A stretch of 64,000 nucleotides of DNA from Pseudomonas sp. MWU15-20650 (GTDB lineage: Bacteria > Pseudomonadota > Gammaproteobacteria > Pseudomonadales > Pseudomonadaceae): NCBI RefSeq assembly GCF_023242475.1, contig NZ_JALJFG010000005.1, positions 62,001 to 126,000 on the forward strand. The letters are read 5' to 3'. Positions 37,416 through 45,609 of the stretch are shown piece by piece. The translations under genes were made by a program, and so were the position numbers. Under the pieces are notes generated by a model. The model searched no databases, had not been told where the DNA came from, and saw only the letters and a list, made by a program, of their open reading frames with translations. How positions within the stretch are numbered: the first letter of the stretch is position 1; the number at the start of each line of letters is the position of its first letter.

Positions 37416-37982
37416 ATGAAGATTTCACGCGGTTTCGCCCTTTCCTGCCTGATGACCCTGGTGGCCGGCCCGGTATTCGCTGCCGGTTTCAGCCTTGGTG
37501 ACGTGACCAACGCCGTTAACGCGGCCCAAGGCAACAAGGCGGCGGCTGCTGCGCCGAGTTCCCAGACCGCCGGCCTGCTGGGCGCCTTGACCTCGCAACT
37601 GAACGTCACCCCGGAGCAAGCCGTTGGCGGTACCGGCGCTATGCTTGGCCTGGCCAAGAACCAACTGAGCAGCACCGACTATTCGCAACTGGGCAAAAGT
37701 GTGCCTGGCCTGGATCAGCTGTCGGGCAGCAACTCCCTGGGCAGCCTCGGTGCCTTGAGCGGGATGCTCGGCCAGAGCGGCGGCAGCAAGACCAGCGGCC
37801 TGGACAGCGTGCTGGGTAATGTGAAGAACACCAGCGACTTGAACACCGCGTTCAGCGCGCTGGGCATGGACAGCGGCATGGTCGGCAAGTTTGCGCCGGT
37901 GATCCTGCAATACCTGGGCGGCCAGGGCGCCAGCAACTCCGTACTGGGTAAACTGGCTCAGGCCTGGGGCACCGGCAGCTAG
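37416..37982 (+). CDS. Secreted DUF2780-type protein
   Basis: 188 residues with a signal peptide (MKISRGFALSCLMTLVAGPV, cut near AFA, residue 22). The mature protein is rich in Gly, Ser, Leu and Ala, with LTSQLNVTPEQAVGGTGAML and VGKFAPVILQYLGGQGAS, which fits DUF2780. Function unknown. GAGG lies nine bases before the ATG. It is divergent from the sigma gene, so it could be a target of that sigma factor, but no promoter evidence was found. Confidence 0.8.
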   Translation: MKISRGFALSCLMTLVAGPVFAAGFSLGDVTNAVNAAQGNKAAAAAPSSQTAGLLGALTSQLNVTPEQAVGGTGAMLGLAKNQLSSTDYSQLGKSVPGLDQLSGSNSLGSLGALSGMLGQSGGSKTSGLDSVLGNVKNTSDLNTAFSALGMDSGMVGKFAPVILQYLGGQGASNSVLGKLAQAWGTGS

Positions 37983-38042
37983 TTGCCTGTGCAAAACCGG
38001 ACGCAAACCCTGGCAGCGCTGAAAGCAAGATGCGGGTGGCCC

Positions 38043-38129
38043 ATGAAGGGAATGATATTTTCAGCCTTCTTCCTAAAGAGCATCAACCGACGGACTGCGG
38101 TATGGGTGGCGGCTAAGCCCGTGGCCTGA
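38043..38129 (+). CDS. Possible 28-residue peptide, unrecognised
   Basis: ATG-initiated frame of 28 codons starting MKGMIFSAFFLKSINRR and ending AAKPVA, with a hydrophobic front and basic middle. It lies 60 bases after the DUF2780 gene and directly before a large hairpin. Only a weak GGGTGG is upstream. It may be a chance frame. Confidence 0.25.
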   Translation: MKGMIFSAFFLKSINRRTAVWVAAKPVA

Positions 38130-38130
38130 T

Positions 38131-38183
38131 GCGTCGCTTGCCGTATCCCTTTTTTGCAACAGGGAATACGGCAACCGCGACGC
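38131..38183. terminator. Long hairpin between convergent genes
   Basis: GCGTCGC-TTGCCGTATCCC pairs with GGGAATACGGCAA-CCGCGACGC, about 19 paired bases with small bulges, and a loop containing six T. It lies between the + strand DUF2780 region and the stop of the minus-strand acyltransferase and could end either transcript. Confidence 0.6.
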
Positions 38184-38206
38184 GCCGTAGGCAGGGGGCC
38201 TGGCCC

Positions 38207-39115
38207 TCATCGTTGGCCCTCCTGCCGCCCCCCGACGTTTTCCAGCAGTTCGTGGATTCGACGGTCCTTTTCCGTCCAGAGCTGGTTCACCCAGTTCTGG
38301 ACGGTCTGGCGAAACGCCGGATCATTCTCGTAGTCTCCCTGCCACAGCGCCGGGTCCAGTTCTCGGGTGCGGATATCCACGATCACTTTCGGCACCGCGC
38401 CGCTGATCAAGTCCCAGAACCCCGGAATTTTTTGCTGCGGATAGACCACGGTCACGTCGAGGATCGCGTCCAACTGTTCGCCCATCGCCGCCAGCACAAA
38501 TGCCACGCCGCCCGCCTTGGGCTTGAGCAACCGGGTAAACGGTGAAGCTTGTTGCTTGCGCTTGGCCTCGTTGAACCGCGTGCCCTCCAGATAATTGACC
38601 ACCGTGACCGGCTGGCGCTTGAACAGCTCACAGGCTTCTTTGGTGATCTTCAAGTCCTGCCCCGCGAGCTCCGGATGCTTGGCCAGGAACGCCTGGGTGT
38701 AGCGCTTCATGAACGGGTAATCCAGCGCCCACCAGGCCAAGCCGAGGAAGGGCACCCAGATCAGTTCTTTTTTCAGGAAGAACTTGAAGAACGGCGTGCG
38801 CCGGTTGAACGCCTGGATCAGGGCGGGAATATCGACCCAGGATTGGTGGTTGCTGATGACCAGGTAGGAGGTATCGCCTCGCAGGTCGTCGCCGCCGCGA
38901 ATGTCCCATTGGGTCGGGATGCACAGCGAGAAGATCAATTTGTCGATTTCGGCCCAGGTTTCGGCGATCCACATCACCGCCCACGAGGCATAGTCGCGGT
39001 AGCGACCGGGGGCGACCAGCTTGAGCAGGGCGAACACCATCAGTGGCCCGAACAGCACCAGTGTGTTGAGTAATAACAGCAGTGTGACCAAACAGCCGGT
39101 GAGCAGGCGGCGCAT
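38207..39115 (-). CDS. 1-acyl-glycerol-3-phosphate acyltransferase-like protein (YihG type)
   Basis: 302-residue inner-membrane PlsC-superfamily acyltransferase. An N-terminal helix (about 8-30) precedes the catalytic NHQSWVD motif (NHx4D) and the FKFFLKKELIWVPFLG and VNYLEGTRF (EGTR) blocks. It probably transfers acyl chains to lysophosphatidic acid in phospholipid synthesis; YihG-like members are accessory to PlsC. AAGAG precedes the ATG. Single gene, convergent with the DUF2780 gene. Confidence 0.87.
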   Translation of the reverse strand: MRRLLTGCLVTLLLLLNTLVLFGPLMVFALLKLVAPGRYRDYASWAVMWIAETWAEIDKLIFSLCIPTQWDIRGGDDLRGDTSYLVISNHQSWVDIPALIQAFNRRTPFFKFFLKKELIWVPFLGLAWWALDYPFMKRYTQAFLAKHPELAGQDLKITKEACELFKRQPVTVVNYLEGTRFNEAKRKQQASPFTRLLKPKAGGVAFVLAAMGEQLDAILDVTVVYPQQKIPGFWDLISGAVPKVIVDIRTRELDPALWQGDYENDPAFRQTVQNWVNQLWTEKDRRIHELLENVGGRQEGQR

Positions 39116-39286
39116 AAGTAACTCTTGGAATCCTGTGGGCGGGCCATGATAAGCAAGCCGAGGCTAGAGGCCAAATCGCAAATCACCGTACGAATGTTTC
39201 ACAATGTGCCGGTTATGCTCGGTCATCCAACTAAGTGTTGTGTTTGCGGTCTAGAATCCGCCCACTTCTTTTGAGGAAATCACGCC

Positions 39287-39787
39287 GTGAAATTGCTCCT
39301 TGCCGCATTCGCCCTGGTAGCCCTGCCCGTCATGGCCGCCGAACCGACCCTTTACGGTCGCTACGAATACATCCAGTTGCCGGAGATCGGCCAGACCTTC
39401 AAGGCCAAGATGGACACCGGCGCACTGACGGCGTCGCTCTCGGCCCGTAACATCGAAACCTTCCAGCGTGACGGCGATGACTGGGTCCGCTTCCGCCTCG
39501 GTGGCAAGGATGCGAGCGACAAGGTCTACGAGCACAAAGTCTCACGTATCAGCAAGATCAAGAGCCGTGCCGATGAAGACGAAGACAAGGACGAAGCCAC
39601 TGTGGCCAAGCGCCCGGTCATCGACCTGGAAATGTGCCTGGGCAGCGTCAAGCGCACCGTCGAGGTCAACCTCACCGACCGCAGCAGCTTCAACTACCCG
39701 CTGCTGATTGGCGCCAAGGCCCTGCGTGAGTTTGGTGCAGCGGTGAACCCGGCGCGTCGCTACACTGCCGACAAACCTGACTGCTGA
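39287..39787 (+). CDS. Retropepsin-like (RimK-associated, 'ATP-dependent zinc protease' family) periplasmic protein
   Basis: 166 residues, GTG start with GAGGAA eight bases upstream, and a signal peptide (KLLLAAFALVALPVMA, cut near residue 18). The mature domain has KAKMDTGALTASLSA, in which MDTGA resembles an aspartic retropepsin active site, and NYPLLIGAKALREFGAAVNP near the end. The database name 'zinc protease' is not supported by any visible metal motif. It sits 8 bases before creB, so it is probably co-transcribed with creBC, as in P. aeruginosa. Confidence 0.82.
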   Translation: MKLLLAAFALVALPVMAAEPTLYGRYEYIQLPEIGQTFKAKMDTGALTASLSARNIETFQRDGDDWVRFRLGGKDASDKVYEHKVSRISKIKSRADEDEDKDEATVAKRPVIDLEMCLGSVKRTVEVNLTDRSSFNYPLLIGAKALREFGAAVNPARRYTADKPDC

Positions 39788-39795
39788 TTGAGCTC

Positions 39796-40464
39796 ATGCC
39801 GCACATCCTGATTGTCGAAGACGAAGCGGCGATAGCCGACACGCTGATCTTTGCGCTGCAAGGCGAAGGCTTTACCACCACCTGGCTGAGCCTCGGCCAG
39901 GAGGCGTTGGCCCATCAGCGCCAGACGCCGGCCGACCTGATCATCCTCGACATCGGCCTGCCGGACATCACCGGTTTTGAAACCTGCAAGCAACTGCGCC
40001 GGTTCAGCGAAGTGCCGGTGATGTTCCTCAGTGCCCGGGATGCCGAGATCGACCGCGTGGTGGGGCTGGAGATCGGCGCCGACGATTATGTGGTCAAGCC
40101 GTTCAGCCCTCGGGAAGTGGCGGCGCGGGTCAGGGCGATTCTCAAGCGGGTGGGCCCAGGTGTTGCGCCGGCGGTGTTCCAGGTGGACCTGGAGCGCATG
40201 CAGATCAGTTATCGCGGCCAACCCTTGAGCCTCACACGCCACGAGTTCCGACTGCTGCAGAGCCTGCTGGAACAGCCCGAGCGGGTGTTCAGCCGCGAGC
40301 AGCTGCTGGACGCCGTCGGTGTCGCGGCCGATGCCGGCTACGAGCGCAATATCGACAGCCACATCAAAAGCCTGCGCAGCAAACTGCGTAGCGTGATGGC
40401 GCAGGCCGAACCGATCCAGACCCATCGCGGCCTGGGCTACAGCTACAGCCCGAGCCATAGCTGA
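39796..40464 (+). CDS. creB: CreB, response regulator
   Basis: 222-residue OmpR-type regulator. The receiver domain has HILIVEDEAAIADT, the phospho-acceptor Asp in DLIILDIGLPD and Lys in VVKPFSPRE. The winged-helix domain spans about 130-222 (LTRHEFRLLQSLLEQPERVFS; NIDSHIKSLRSKLR). With CreC it governs metabolic and beta-lactam-related responses in Pseudomonas. Stop and creC start overlap (TGATG). I found no clear tandem TTCAC cre tag before creD. Confidence 0.93.
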   Translation: MPHILIVEDEAAIADTLIFALQGEGFTTTWLSLGQEALAHQRQTPADLIILDIGLPDITGFETCKQLRRFSEVPVMFLSARDAEIDRVVGLEIGADDYVVKPFSPREVAARVRAILKRVGPGVAPAVFQVDLERMQISYRGQPLSLTRHEFRLLQSLLEQPERVFSREQLLDAVGVAADAGYERNIDSHIKSLRSKLRSVMAQAEPIQTHRGLGYSYSPSHS

Positions 40465-41903
40465 TGCGTCTGGGGCTGCGGATTTTCCTCGTGTACGCGC
40501 TGTTTATCGGCCTGACCGGCTACTTCGTGCTCAGTACGGTGATGAAGGAAATCCGCCCCGGCGTGCGCCAGTCCACCGAGGAAACCCTGGTGGACACCGC
40601 CAACCTGCTGGCCGAGATCCTGCGCGAGGATGTGAAGAACGGCACCCTCGGGCAGAGTCATTGGCCGCAGTTGCTCAAGGCTTATGGCAACCGCCAGCCG
40701 GGCGCGACGATCTGGGGCCTGCCGAAAAACCAGGTCAACCACCGTATCTACGTCACTGATGCCAACGGCACGGTGCTGCTTGACTCAACAGGCGAGGCGG
40801 TGGGCCTGGACTATTCGAAATGGAACGATGTGTACCTGACCTTGCGCGGTGAATACGGCGCACGCTCCACCCGCAGCGAGCCGAATGACCCCGCCTCGTC
40901 GGTGATGCACGTCGGTGCGCCGATTCGCGACAACGGCCAGATCATCGGTGTGGTCACCGTGGCCAAGCCCAACAGTTCACTGCAGCCTTACGTCGACCGA
41001 ACCGAGCGCCGCTTGCTGTGGTATGGCGCGGGGCTGGTGGTCCTCGGTTTGCTCCTGGGGGCCGTGTTGTCATGGTGGTTGAGTGTTGCGCTACGCCGGC
41101 TGACGGCATATGCCGAGGCCGTCAGCGAAGGACGACGGGCCGAGTTGCCGCATTACCGTGGCGGCGAGTTGAAGCAGTTATCCACCGCCGTGGAACACAT
41201 GCGCACGCAATTGGAGGGCAAGGCTTACGTCGAGCATTATGTGCACACCCTGACCCACGAACTGAAAAGCCCGTTGGCGGCGATTCGCGGCGCGGCGGAG
41301 TTGTTGCAGGGCGACATGAGCCGTGAGCAACAGCAGCGCTTCGTCGGCAATATCGACAGTGAAAGCGCACGGTTGCAGCAGTTGATCGAGCGTTTGCTGA
41401 ACCTGGCTCAGGTGGAGCAACGCCAGGGGCTTGAGGAACAATCGAGCATCCCACTGGCGGCCTTGGTCGATGATGTCCTCAAGGCCCAGTGTGCGCGCAT
41501 CGAAGGTGCCGGGCTGCATGTCGAACAGGCCATTGCCGCAGATGTGAAGGTATTTGGCGAACCGTTCCTGCTGCGCCAGGCCCTGGGTAACCTGCTGGAC
41601 AATGCCCTGGATTTCACCCCGCCCGGTGGCGTGTTGCGCTTGCGTGCACAGGTGCGGCATAACGATGTGCACGTCAGCCTGTTCAACCAGGCGGCACCCA
41701 TTCCCGACTACGCGTTGCCGCGTCTGAGCGAGCGCTTCTATTCGCTGCCACGCCCCTCCAGTGGGCGCAAAAGCACCGGCCTTGGCCTCAACTTTGTCGA
41801 AGAGGTGATGAAGCTGCACGGTGGCTCGCTGCAGATCGGCAACGTGCCCGGCGGGGTGCAAGCGGTGCTGCATCTCCACACAGTCTCCACATTGCCCACA
41901 TAA
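40464..41903 (+). CDS. creC: CreC, sensor histidine kinase
   Basis: 479-residue membrane kinase: helix at about 7-27, periplasmic sensor region (~28-180), second helix (~190-210; GAGLVVLGLLLGAVLSWWL), HAMP-like linker, H-box YVHTLTHELKSPLAAIRGAA with the phospho-His, N-box ALGNLLDNALDF and G-box KSTGLGLNFVEEV. Phosphorylates CreB. The genetic linkage and the size are as in other Pseudomonas cre loci. Confidence 0.93.
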   Translation: MRLGLRIFLVYALFIGLTGYFVLSTVMKEIRPGVRQSTEETLVDTANLLAEILREDVKNGTLGQSHWPQLLKAYGNRQPGATIWGLPKNQVNHRIYVTDANGTVLLDSTGEAVGLDYSKWNDVYLTLRGEYGARSTRSEPNDPASSVMHVGAPIRDNGQIIGVVTVAKPNSSLQPYVDRTERRLLWYGAGLVVLGLLLGAVLSWWLSVALRRLTAYAEAVSEGRRAELPHYRGGELKQLSTAVEHMRTQLEGKAYVEHYVHTLTHELKSPLAAIRGAAELLQGDMSREQQQRFVGNIDSESARLQQLIERLLNLAQVEQRQGLEEQSSIPLAALVDDVLKAQCARIEGAGLHVEQAIAADVKVFGEPFLLRQALGNLLDNALDFTPPGGVLRLRAQVRHNDVHVSLFNQAAPIPDYALPRLSERFYSLPRPSSGRKSTGLGLNFVEEVMKLHGGSLQIGNVPGGVQAVLHLHTVSTLPT

Positions 41904-41954
41904 ATCCCCCACACGGGCTGCGCAGACTCTCCTTATCAAAACAGGGAGAGACCC

Positions 41955-43304
41955 ATGAACCGCAGCCTGCTTTTCAAACTTGGCGCGATTGCGCTGCTGA
42001 TCCTGCTGTTGCTGATTCCGTTGCTGATGATCAACGGCATCATCAGCGACCGTCAGCAACTGCGCGACGGCGTCTTGATGGACATCGCCCGCAGTTCCAG
42101 CTACGCCCAGCGGCTCACCGGCCCGGTGATGGTGGTGCCGTATCGCAAGACCGTGCGTGAGTGGAAACTCAATGAAAAGCTCAACAAGCGCTACGAGGTC
42201 ACCCGTGAAGAACGGGGGCGTCTGTATTTCCTGCCGTACCGCTTTGAACTCGGCGGCAAGGTACAAACCGAGCTGCGCGCACGGGGCATTTACCAGGCGC
42301 GGTTGTTCCACGCCGACAACCGTATCAGTGGGCGTTTTGAGCTGCCTGCACAACTGGGTATCACGGAAGATTTTGCCGATTACCGTTTTGAACCGGCGTT
42401 TCTGGCAGTGGGTATCAGCGATATTCGCGGCATTGAAAACGCGCTGAACCTGGAAGTGGGCAGCCAGCGACTGGAGTTTGCACCGGGCTCCCAGGTGGAC
42501 TGGCTGGGTCAAGGCGTGCATGTGATGCTGCCGGAGCGGGACAGCAAAAAGCCCAGTGTGCTGGATTTCGCCTTCGACCTGCGCCTGCAGGGCACCGAGC
42601 AGTTGCAAGTGGTACCGGTGGGCAAGGCCAGCCAGGTTTCACTCACCTCCAACTGGCCGCACCCAAGCTTTATCGGTAACTTCCTGCCGGTTCAACGGGA
42701 AGTCACCGATAAGGGATTTACCGCCAGCTGGCAGACCTCATTTTTTTCCACCAACCTCGAACAAGCCCTGCAAACCTGCCTGGACGAGCAGGGCTGTGAA
42801 GAGTTCACCCATCGCAGCTTCGGCGTGAACTTCATCGACCCGGTGGATCAGTACCTCAAGAGTGACCGCGCGATCAAATACGCACTGCTGTTTATCGCCC
42901 TGACCTTTGCTGGCTTCTTTCTGTTCGAGGTGCTCAAGAGCCTGGCGGTGCACCCCATCCAGTACGCACTGGTAGGCGTCGCGCTGGCGTTCTTTTACCT
43001 GCTGCTGTTGTCGTTGTCGGAGCACATTGGTTTTGCCTTGGCGTACCTGATATCGGCCAGCGGCTGTGTGCTGTTGATCGGCTTCTACGTGTGCCATGTG
43101 CTGCGCAGCGTTGCCCATGGCCTGGGTTTTTCCGCGGGGTTGGCGGCGTTGTATGCCTTGTTGTACGGGCTGCTGAGTGCCGAGGATTACGCGTTGTTGA
43201 TGGGCTCGTTGTTGCTGTTCGGGCTGCTGGGCACGGTGATGGTGCTGACACGCAAACTGGATTGGTATGGCGTGGGTAAGCGCAAGGTGGAGGCGGTGCA
43301 ATGA
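41955..43304 (+). CDS. creD: CreD, inner membrane protein
   Basis: 449 residues. One N-terminal helix (about 10-30; AIALLILLLLIPLLMINGII), a large periplasmic domain (RQQLRDGVLMDIARSSSYAQ onwards) and a cluster of about five helices in the last 160 residues (KYALLFIALTFAGFFLFEVLK onwards, ~residue 297). Family member of CreD/Inner-membrane CreD-like proteins whose expression is controlled by CreBC; role in envelope integrity is suggested from other species. AGGGAGAG precedes the ATG. Confidence 0.93.
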   Translation: MNRSLLFKLGAIALLILLLLIPLLMINGIISDRQQLRDGVLMDIARSSSYAQRLTGPVMVVPYRKTVREWKLNEKLNKRYEVTREERGRLYFLPYRFELGGKVQTELRARGIYQARLFHADNRISGRFELPAQLGITEDFADYRFEPAFLAVGISDIRGIENALNLEVGSQRLEFAPGSQVDWLGQGVHVMLPERDSKKPSVLDFAFDLRLQGTEQLQVVPVGKASQVSLTSNWPHPSFIGNFLPVQREVTDKGFTASWQTSFFSTNLEQALQTCLDEQGCEEFTHRSFGVNFIDPVDQYLKSDRAIKYALLFIALTFAGFFLFEVLKSLAVHPIQYALVGVALAFFYLLLLSLSEHIGFALAYLISASGCVLLIGFYVCHVLRSVAHGLGFSAGLAALYALLYGLLSAEDYALLMGSLLLFGLLGTVMVLTRKLDWYGVGKRKVEAVQ

Positions 43305-43371
43305 TTGGGTTACGCGAAGATCAGCAAATGAAGGCGAGGATGGTCGACTTCCTCAATCACACCGCTGCTCG

Positions 43372-43470
43372 CTGTAGGAGCGAGCTTGCTCGCGAAGAAC
43401 GCAAGGACACCGTTAACCAGGTGACCCGCGTCATCGTTGACGATTTTCGCGAGCAAGCTCGCGCCTACAG
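43372..43470. repeat. REP-like doublet of the TGTAGGAGCGAGCTTGCTCGCG type
   Basis: Arms CTGTAGGAGCGAGCTTGCTC and GAGCAAGCTCGCGCCTACAG face each other over about 100 bases between convergent creD and the GST gene. The core GCGAGCAAGCTCGC differs from the GGGAGGGGG REPs, so it is a second REP class. A 73-codon frame starting at 43301 reads through it and is not credible. Confidence 0.85.
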
Positions 43471-43478
43471 AGGACTCG

Positions 43479-44108
43479 TCAAACCGGTGGTTGGGTCTGC
43501 TGCATCGAAGGCCGCTGGCTGACCTCGGCGTACCAATCGGCAAGCTTGGGGTTTGCGGTGCGCCATTGCAGGTCGGGGTGGCGGAAGTCGAGGTACCCCA
43601 GGGCACAGGCCACGCTGATCGAGGCGATGTCGAAGTGGCTGGTCAATTCGGCAATGGCGTCCTGTTCCAGCTCGGCGAGGCTACGACGGATTTTGTTGCG
43701 TTGCTCATCCAGCCACGGGGCCCAGTGCTTGTCTGCTGGACGCATGGCGGTCTCGTAACGCACCAGGACGGCGGCATCCATGATGCCATCGGCCAGCGAG
43801 GCCAGGGTCAGGCGTCGCCAGCGGGCCGAGCCATCACGGGGAATGAGCGGGTTGCCGACGTGCTGGTGGTCGAAGTAGTCGAGGATCACCCGGCTGTCGT
43901 GCAATACCGACCCGTCGGCCAGGCGCAGGGCCGGGATCTTGCCCACGGGGTTGTCCTGCACCAGTTGTGCATCGGGGTTGACCGGTGTCGGCATGCAGCC
44001 GTGCAGGGCTACGCGGTCCTGCTGACCCGTTTCGGCCAGCAGCACGCGGACTTTGCGAACAAAGGGCGAAGCGGGGTTATGGAACAAGGTCATGCTGGGG
44101 GTGGACAT
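43479..44108 (-). CDS. Glutathione S-transferase
   Basis: 209 residues. The N-terminal thioredoxin-like domain has MTLFHNPASPFVRKVRVLL (catalytic Ser/Tyr-type region), NPVGKIPALRLADGSVLHDS (cis-Pro and Glu/Asp-Ser glutathione-binding block) and the helical C-terminal domain from about 90. Start at 44108 is chosen since GGAGGA lies at good spacing; the ATG at 44114 would be adjacent to it. Substrate unknown. A GST gene is also near cre/fiu in P. aeruginosa. Confidence 0.88.
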   Translation of the reverse strand: MSTPSMTLFHNPASPFVRKVRVLLAETGQQDRVALHGCMPTPVNPDAQLVQDNPVGKIPALRLADGSVLHDSRVILDYFDHQHVGNPLIPRDGSARWRRLTLASLADGIMDAAVLVRYETAMRPADKHWAPWLDEQRNKIRRSLAELEQDAIAELTSHFDIASISVACALGYLDFRHPDLQWRTANPKLADWYAEVSQRPSMQQTQPPV

Positions 44109-44184
44109 GGGCATTCCTCCAAAAAGGCAGTGGTTAGCCTAGAAGGTTACGGCGTGGCTGGCGAGGGAGTTTGTGGGGGGGCCT

Positions 44185-44257
44185 CATCGGGAGCAAGCCC
44201 CCTGCCACATTTTGAGAGGTGAATGCCATCCGCTGTGGGAGGGGGCTTGCTCCCGAA
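44185..44257. repeat. REP doublet (REPIN)
   Basis: Arms ATCGGGAGCAAGCCCCCTGC and CTGTGGGAGGGGGCTTGCTC, between the 60-residue membrane protein gene and the GST gene. Confidence 0.88.
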
Positions 44258-44264
44258 AGGGCCC

Positions 44265-44447
44265 TTAGCCGCGCCGCTTGAACAACGCCCAAGTTCCGAT
44301 TACCGCAGGGATGCCCAACCCGACCCAACTCAACGAATCCCACAGCCCATCCCCCAGCAACGCCGCAAACAATCCGACGGCACTGAGCACACCAATCCCC
44401 AGCGGAATGCCAAACACTCTCCAGAAATTCGACTGACGTGGCTTCAT
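44265..44447 (-). CDS. Small membrane protein of the siderophore uptake operon, 60 residues
   Basis: Begins MKPRQSNFWRVFGIPLGIG and has two hydrophobic segments (about 11-30 and 38-54), ending in basic FKRRG. Its ATG overlaps the PepSY gene stop by four bases (ATGA), so it is the translationally coupled last gene of the operon. Such a two-helix partner often follows PepSY proteins next to TonB receptors. Function is unknown. A longer frame from 44606 is a shadow inside the PepSY gene. Confidence 0.8.
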   Translation of the reverse strand: MKPRQSNFWRVFGIPLGIGVLSAVGLFAALLGDGLWDSLSWVGLGIPAVIGTWALFKRRG

Positions 44448-45547
44448 GCTTTGGCCGCCTTGCGCTTGACGATCCACAGGTAAACGCCGCTGCCCAACAC
44501 GACGATGGTCAGCACATCCAGCACTGCCCACAGGATCTTCATCGGCATGCCGCCGTAATCGCCGAAATGCAGCGGTTGTGACATGCCCATGGCGTCCATG
44601 TACCACGGCCGCTCGGCAGTCGCGGTGACGGCCAGGGTGCTGGCGTCGATCAACACTGGCGTCAGCAGGTGGGCGGTCAGGTGGGTGCCGCCCTTCATGA
44701 ACACCGCGTAGTGATGCTCACTGGAGAAGCGTGTGCCGGGGAAGGCGATAAAGTCCGGTTGCATGCCGGGCGCGGCCTTGGCGGCAATCGTCAGCAGCTC
44801 GGTCGCCGGTGCGCGATGGGTCAGCGGTGGCGCGTCTTTGTAGGGTTCGATCATGGCGCTGAGGCTGTCTTGGCGCCAGGCGGCGATGATCAGGTCGGCA
44901 CAGGCGCTGATCACGCCGGTGACGCCCACCACCAGCGCCCAGGTCAGGGTGACCACGCCAATCAGGTTGTGCAGGTCGAGCCAACGCAGGCGGTCGGACT
45001 TGTCCTGGCGCACGGTGGCGAACTTCAAGCGGCGCATGAACGGCAAGTAGAGGACCGTACCCGAGACAAGCGCCAGCACAAACAAAATACCCATGAACGC
45101 CAGCAGCAACTTGCCTGGCAGGCCAGCGAACATATCCACATGCAGGCGCAGCAGGAATAACGTCAGCCCGCCATTGGCCGCCGGGGTTTCCACGGCTTCG
45201 CCGGTGCGCGCATCGAGCATGAAGGTGTGGGACGCGTTGGGTTCGGTGCCGGCGGTGGCGGCCATGATCGCGATTACACCGTTCTGGTCGTCTTTGTCCC
45301 AGGCCAGGTATTGCATGGCGTCGCCGGGGCGATGGGCCTGGGCTTTGGCCACCAGTTGCTCAAGGTTCAGCTGGGGCGTGTCGGCGGGCATCTGCGCAAG
45401 TTCAGGCTCGTTGCCCAGCAGATGATCGATTTCATGGTGGAAGATCAGCGGCAGGCCGGTGAGGGCAAGCAGCAGCAGGAATACCGTGCAGACCAGGCTG
45501 GTCCAGGTGTGGATAAAGGACCAGCGGCGGATGGTTTTGCTTTTCAT
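44444..45547 (-). CDS. PepSY-associated membrane protein (PiuB/FoxB-like), likely siderophore-iron reductase
   Basis: 367 residues with four membrane segments: about 13-36 (SFIHTWTSLVCTVFLLLLAL), ~140-162, ~192-212 and ~340-360. Histidines lie at the membrane edges (FIHTWT, HHEIDHLL, LHVDM, LHNLIGVV), plausible haem or metal ligands, with a periplasmic PepSY region (DAMQYLAWDKDDQNG). Related FoxB/FhuF-like roles release iron from siderophores at the inner membrane. It follows the TonB receptor with a hairpin (45571-45590) between them. Confidence 0.87.
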   Translation of the reverse strand: MKSKTIRRWSFIHTWTSLVCTVFLLLLALTGLPLIFHHEIDHLLGNEPELAQMPADTPQLNLEQLVAKAQAHRPGDAMQYLAWDKDDQNGVIAIMAATAGTEPNASHTFMLDARTGEAVETPAANGGLTLFLLRLHVDMFAGLPGKLLLAFMGILFVLALVSGTVLYLPFMRRLKFATVRQDKSDRLRWLDLHNLIGVVTLTWALVVGVTGVISACADLIIAAWRQDSLSAMIEPYKDAPPLTHRAPATELLTIAAKAAPGMQPDFIAFPGTRFSSEHHYAVFMKGGTHLTAHLLTPVLIDASTLAVTATAERPWYMDAMGMSQPLHFGDYGGMPMKILWAVLDVLTIVVLGSGVYLWIVKRKAAKA

Positions 45548-45570
45548 TTTCTAGCCTTCAGGCACGCCAA

Positions 45571-45590
45571 AGCCGCCCACAGGGGCGGCT
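45571..45590 (-). terminator. GC hairpin between receptor and PepSY gene
   Basis: AGCCGCCC / GGGGCGGCT stem with a CA loop, followed on the minus strand by only three T. Likely an attenuator or mRNA end within the iron-uptake operon. Confidence 0.5.
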
Positions 45591-45609
45591 CGGTTGCTAA
45601 CTCAGCGGG

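Noticed and set aside
43301..43522. 73-codon frame overlapping the creD stop by an ATGA
   Set aside because: Most of it translates the REP doublet at 43372-43470; such frames recur by chance in REP sequence.
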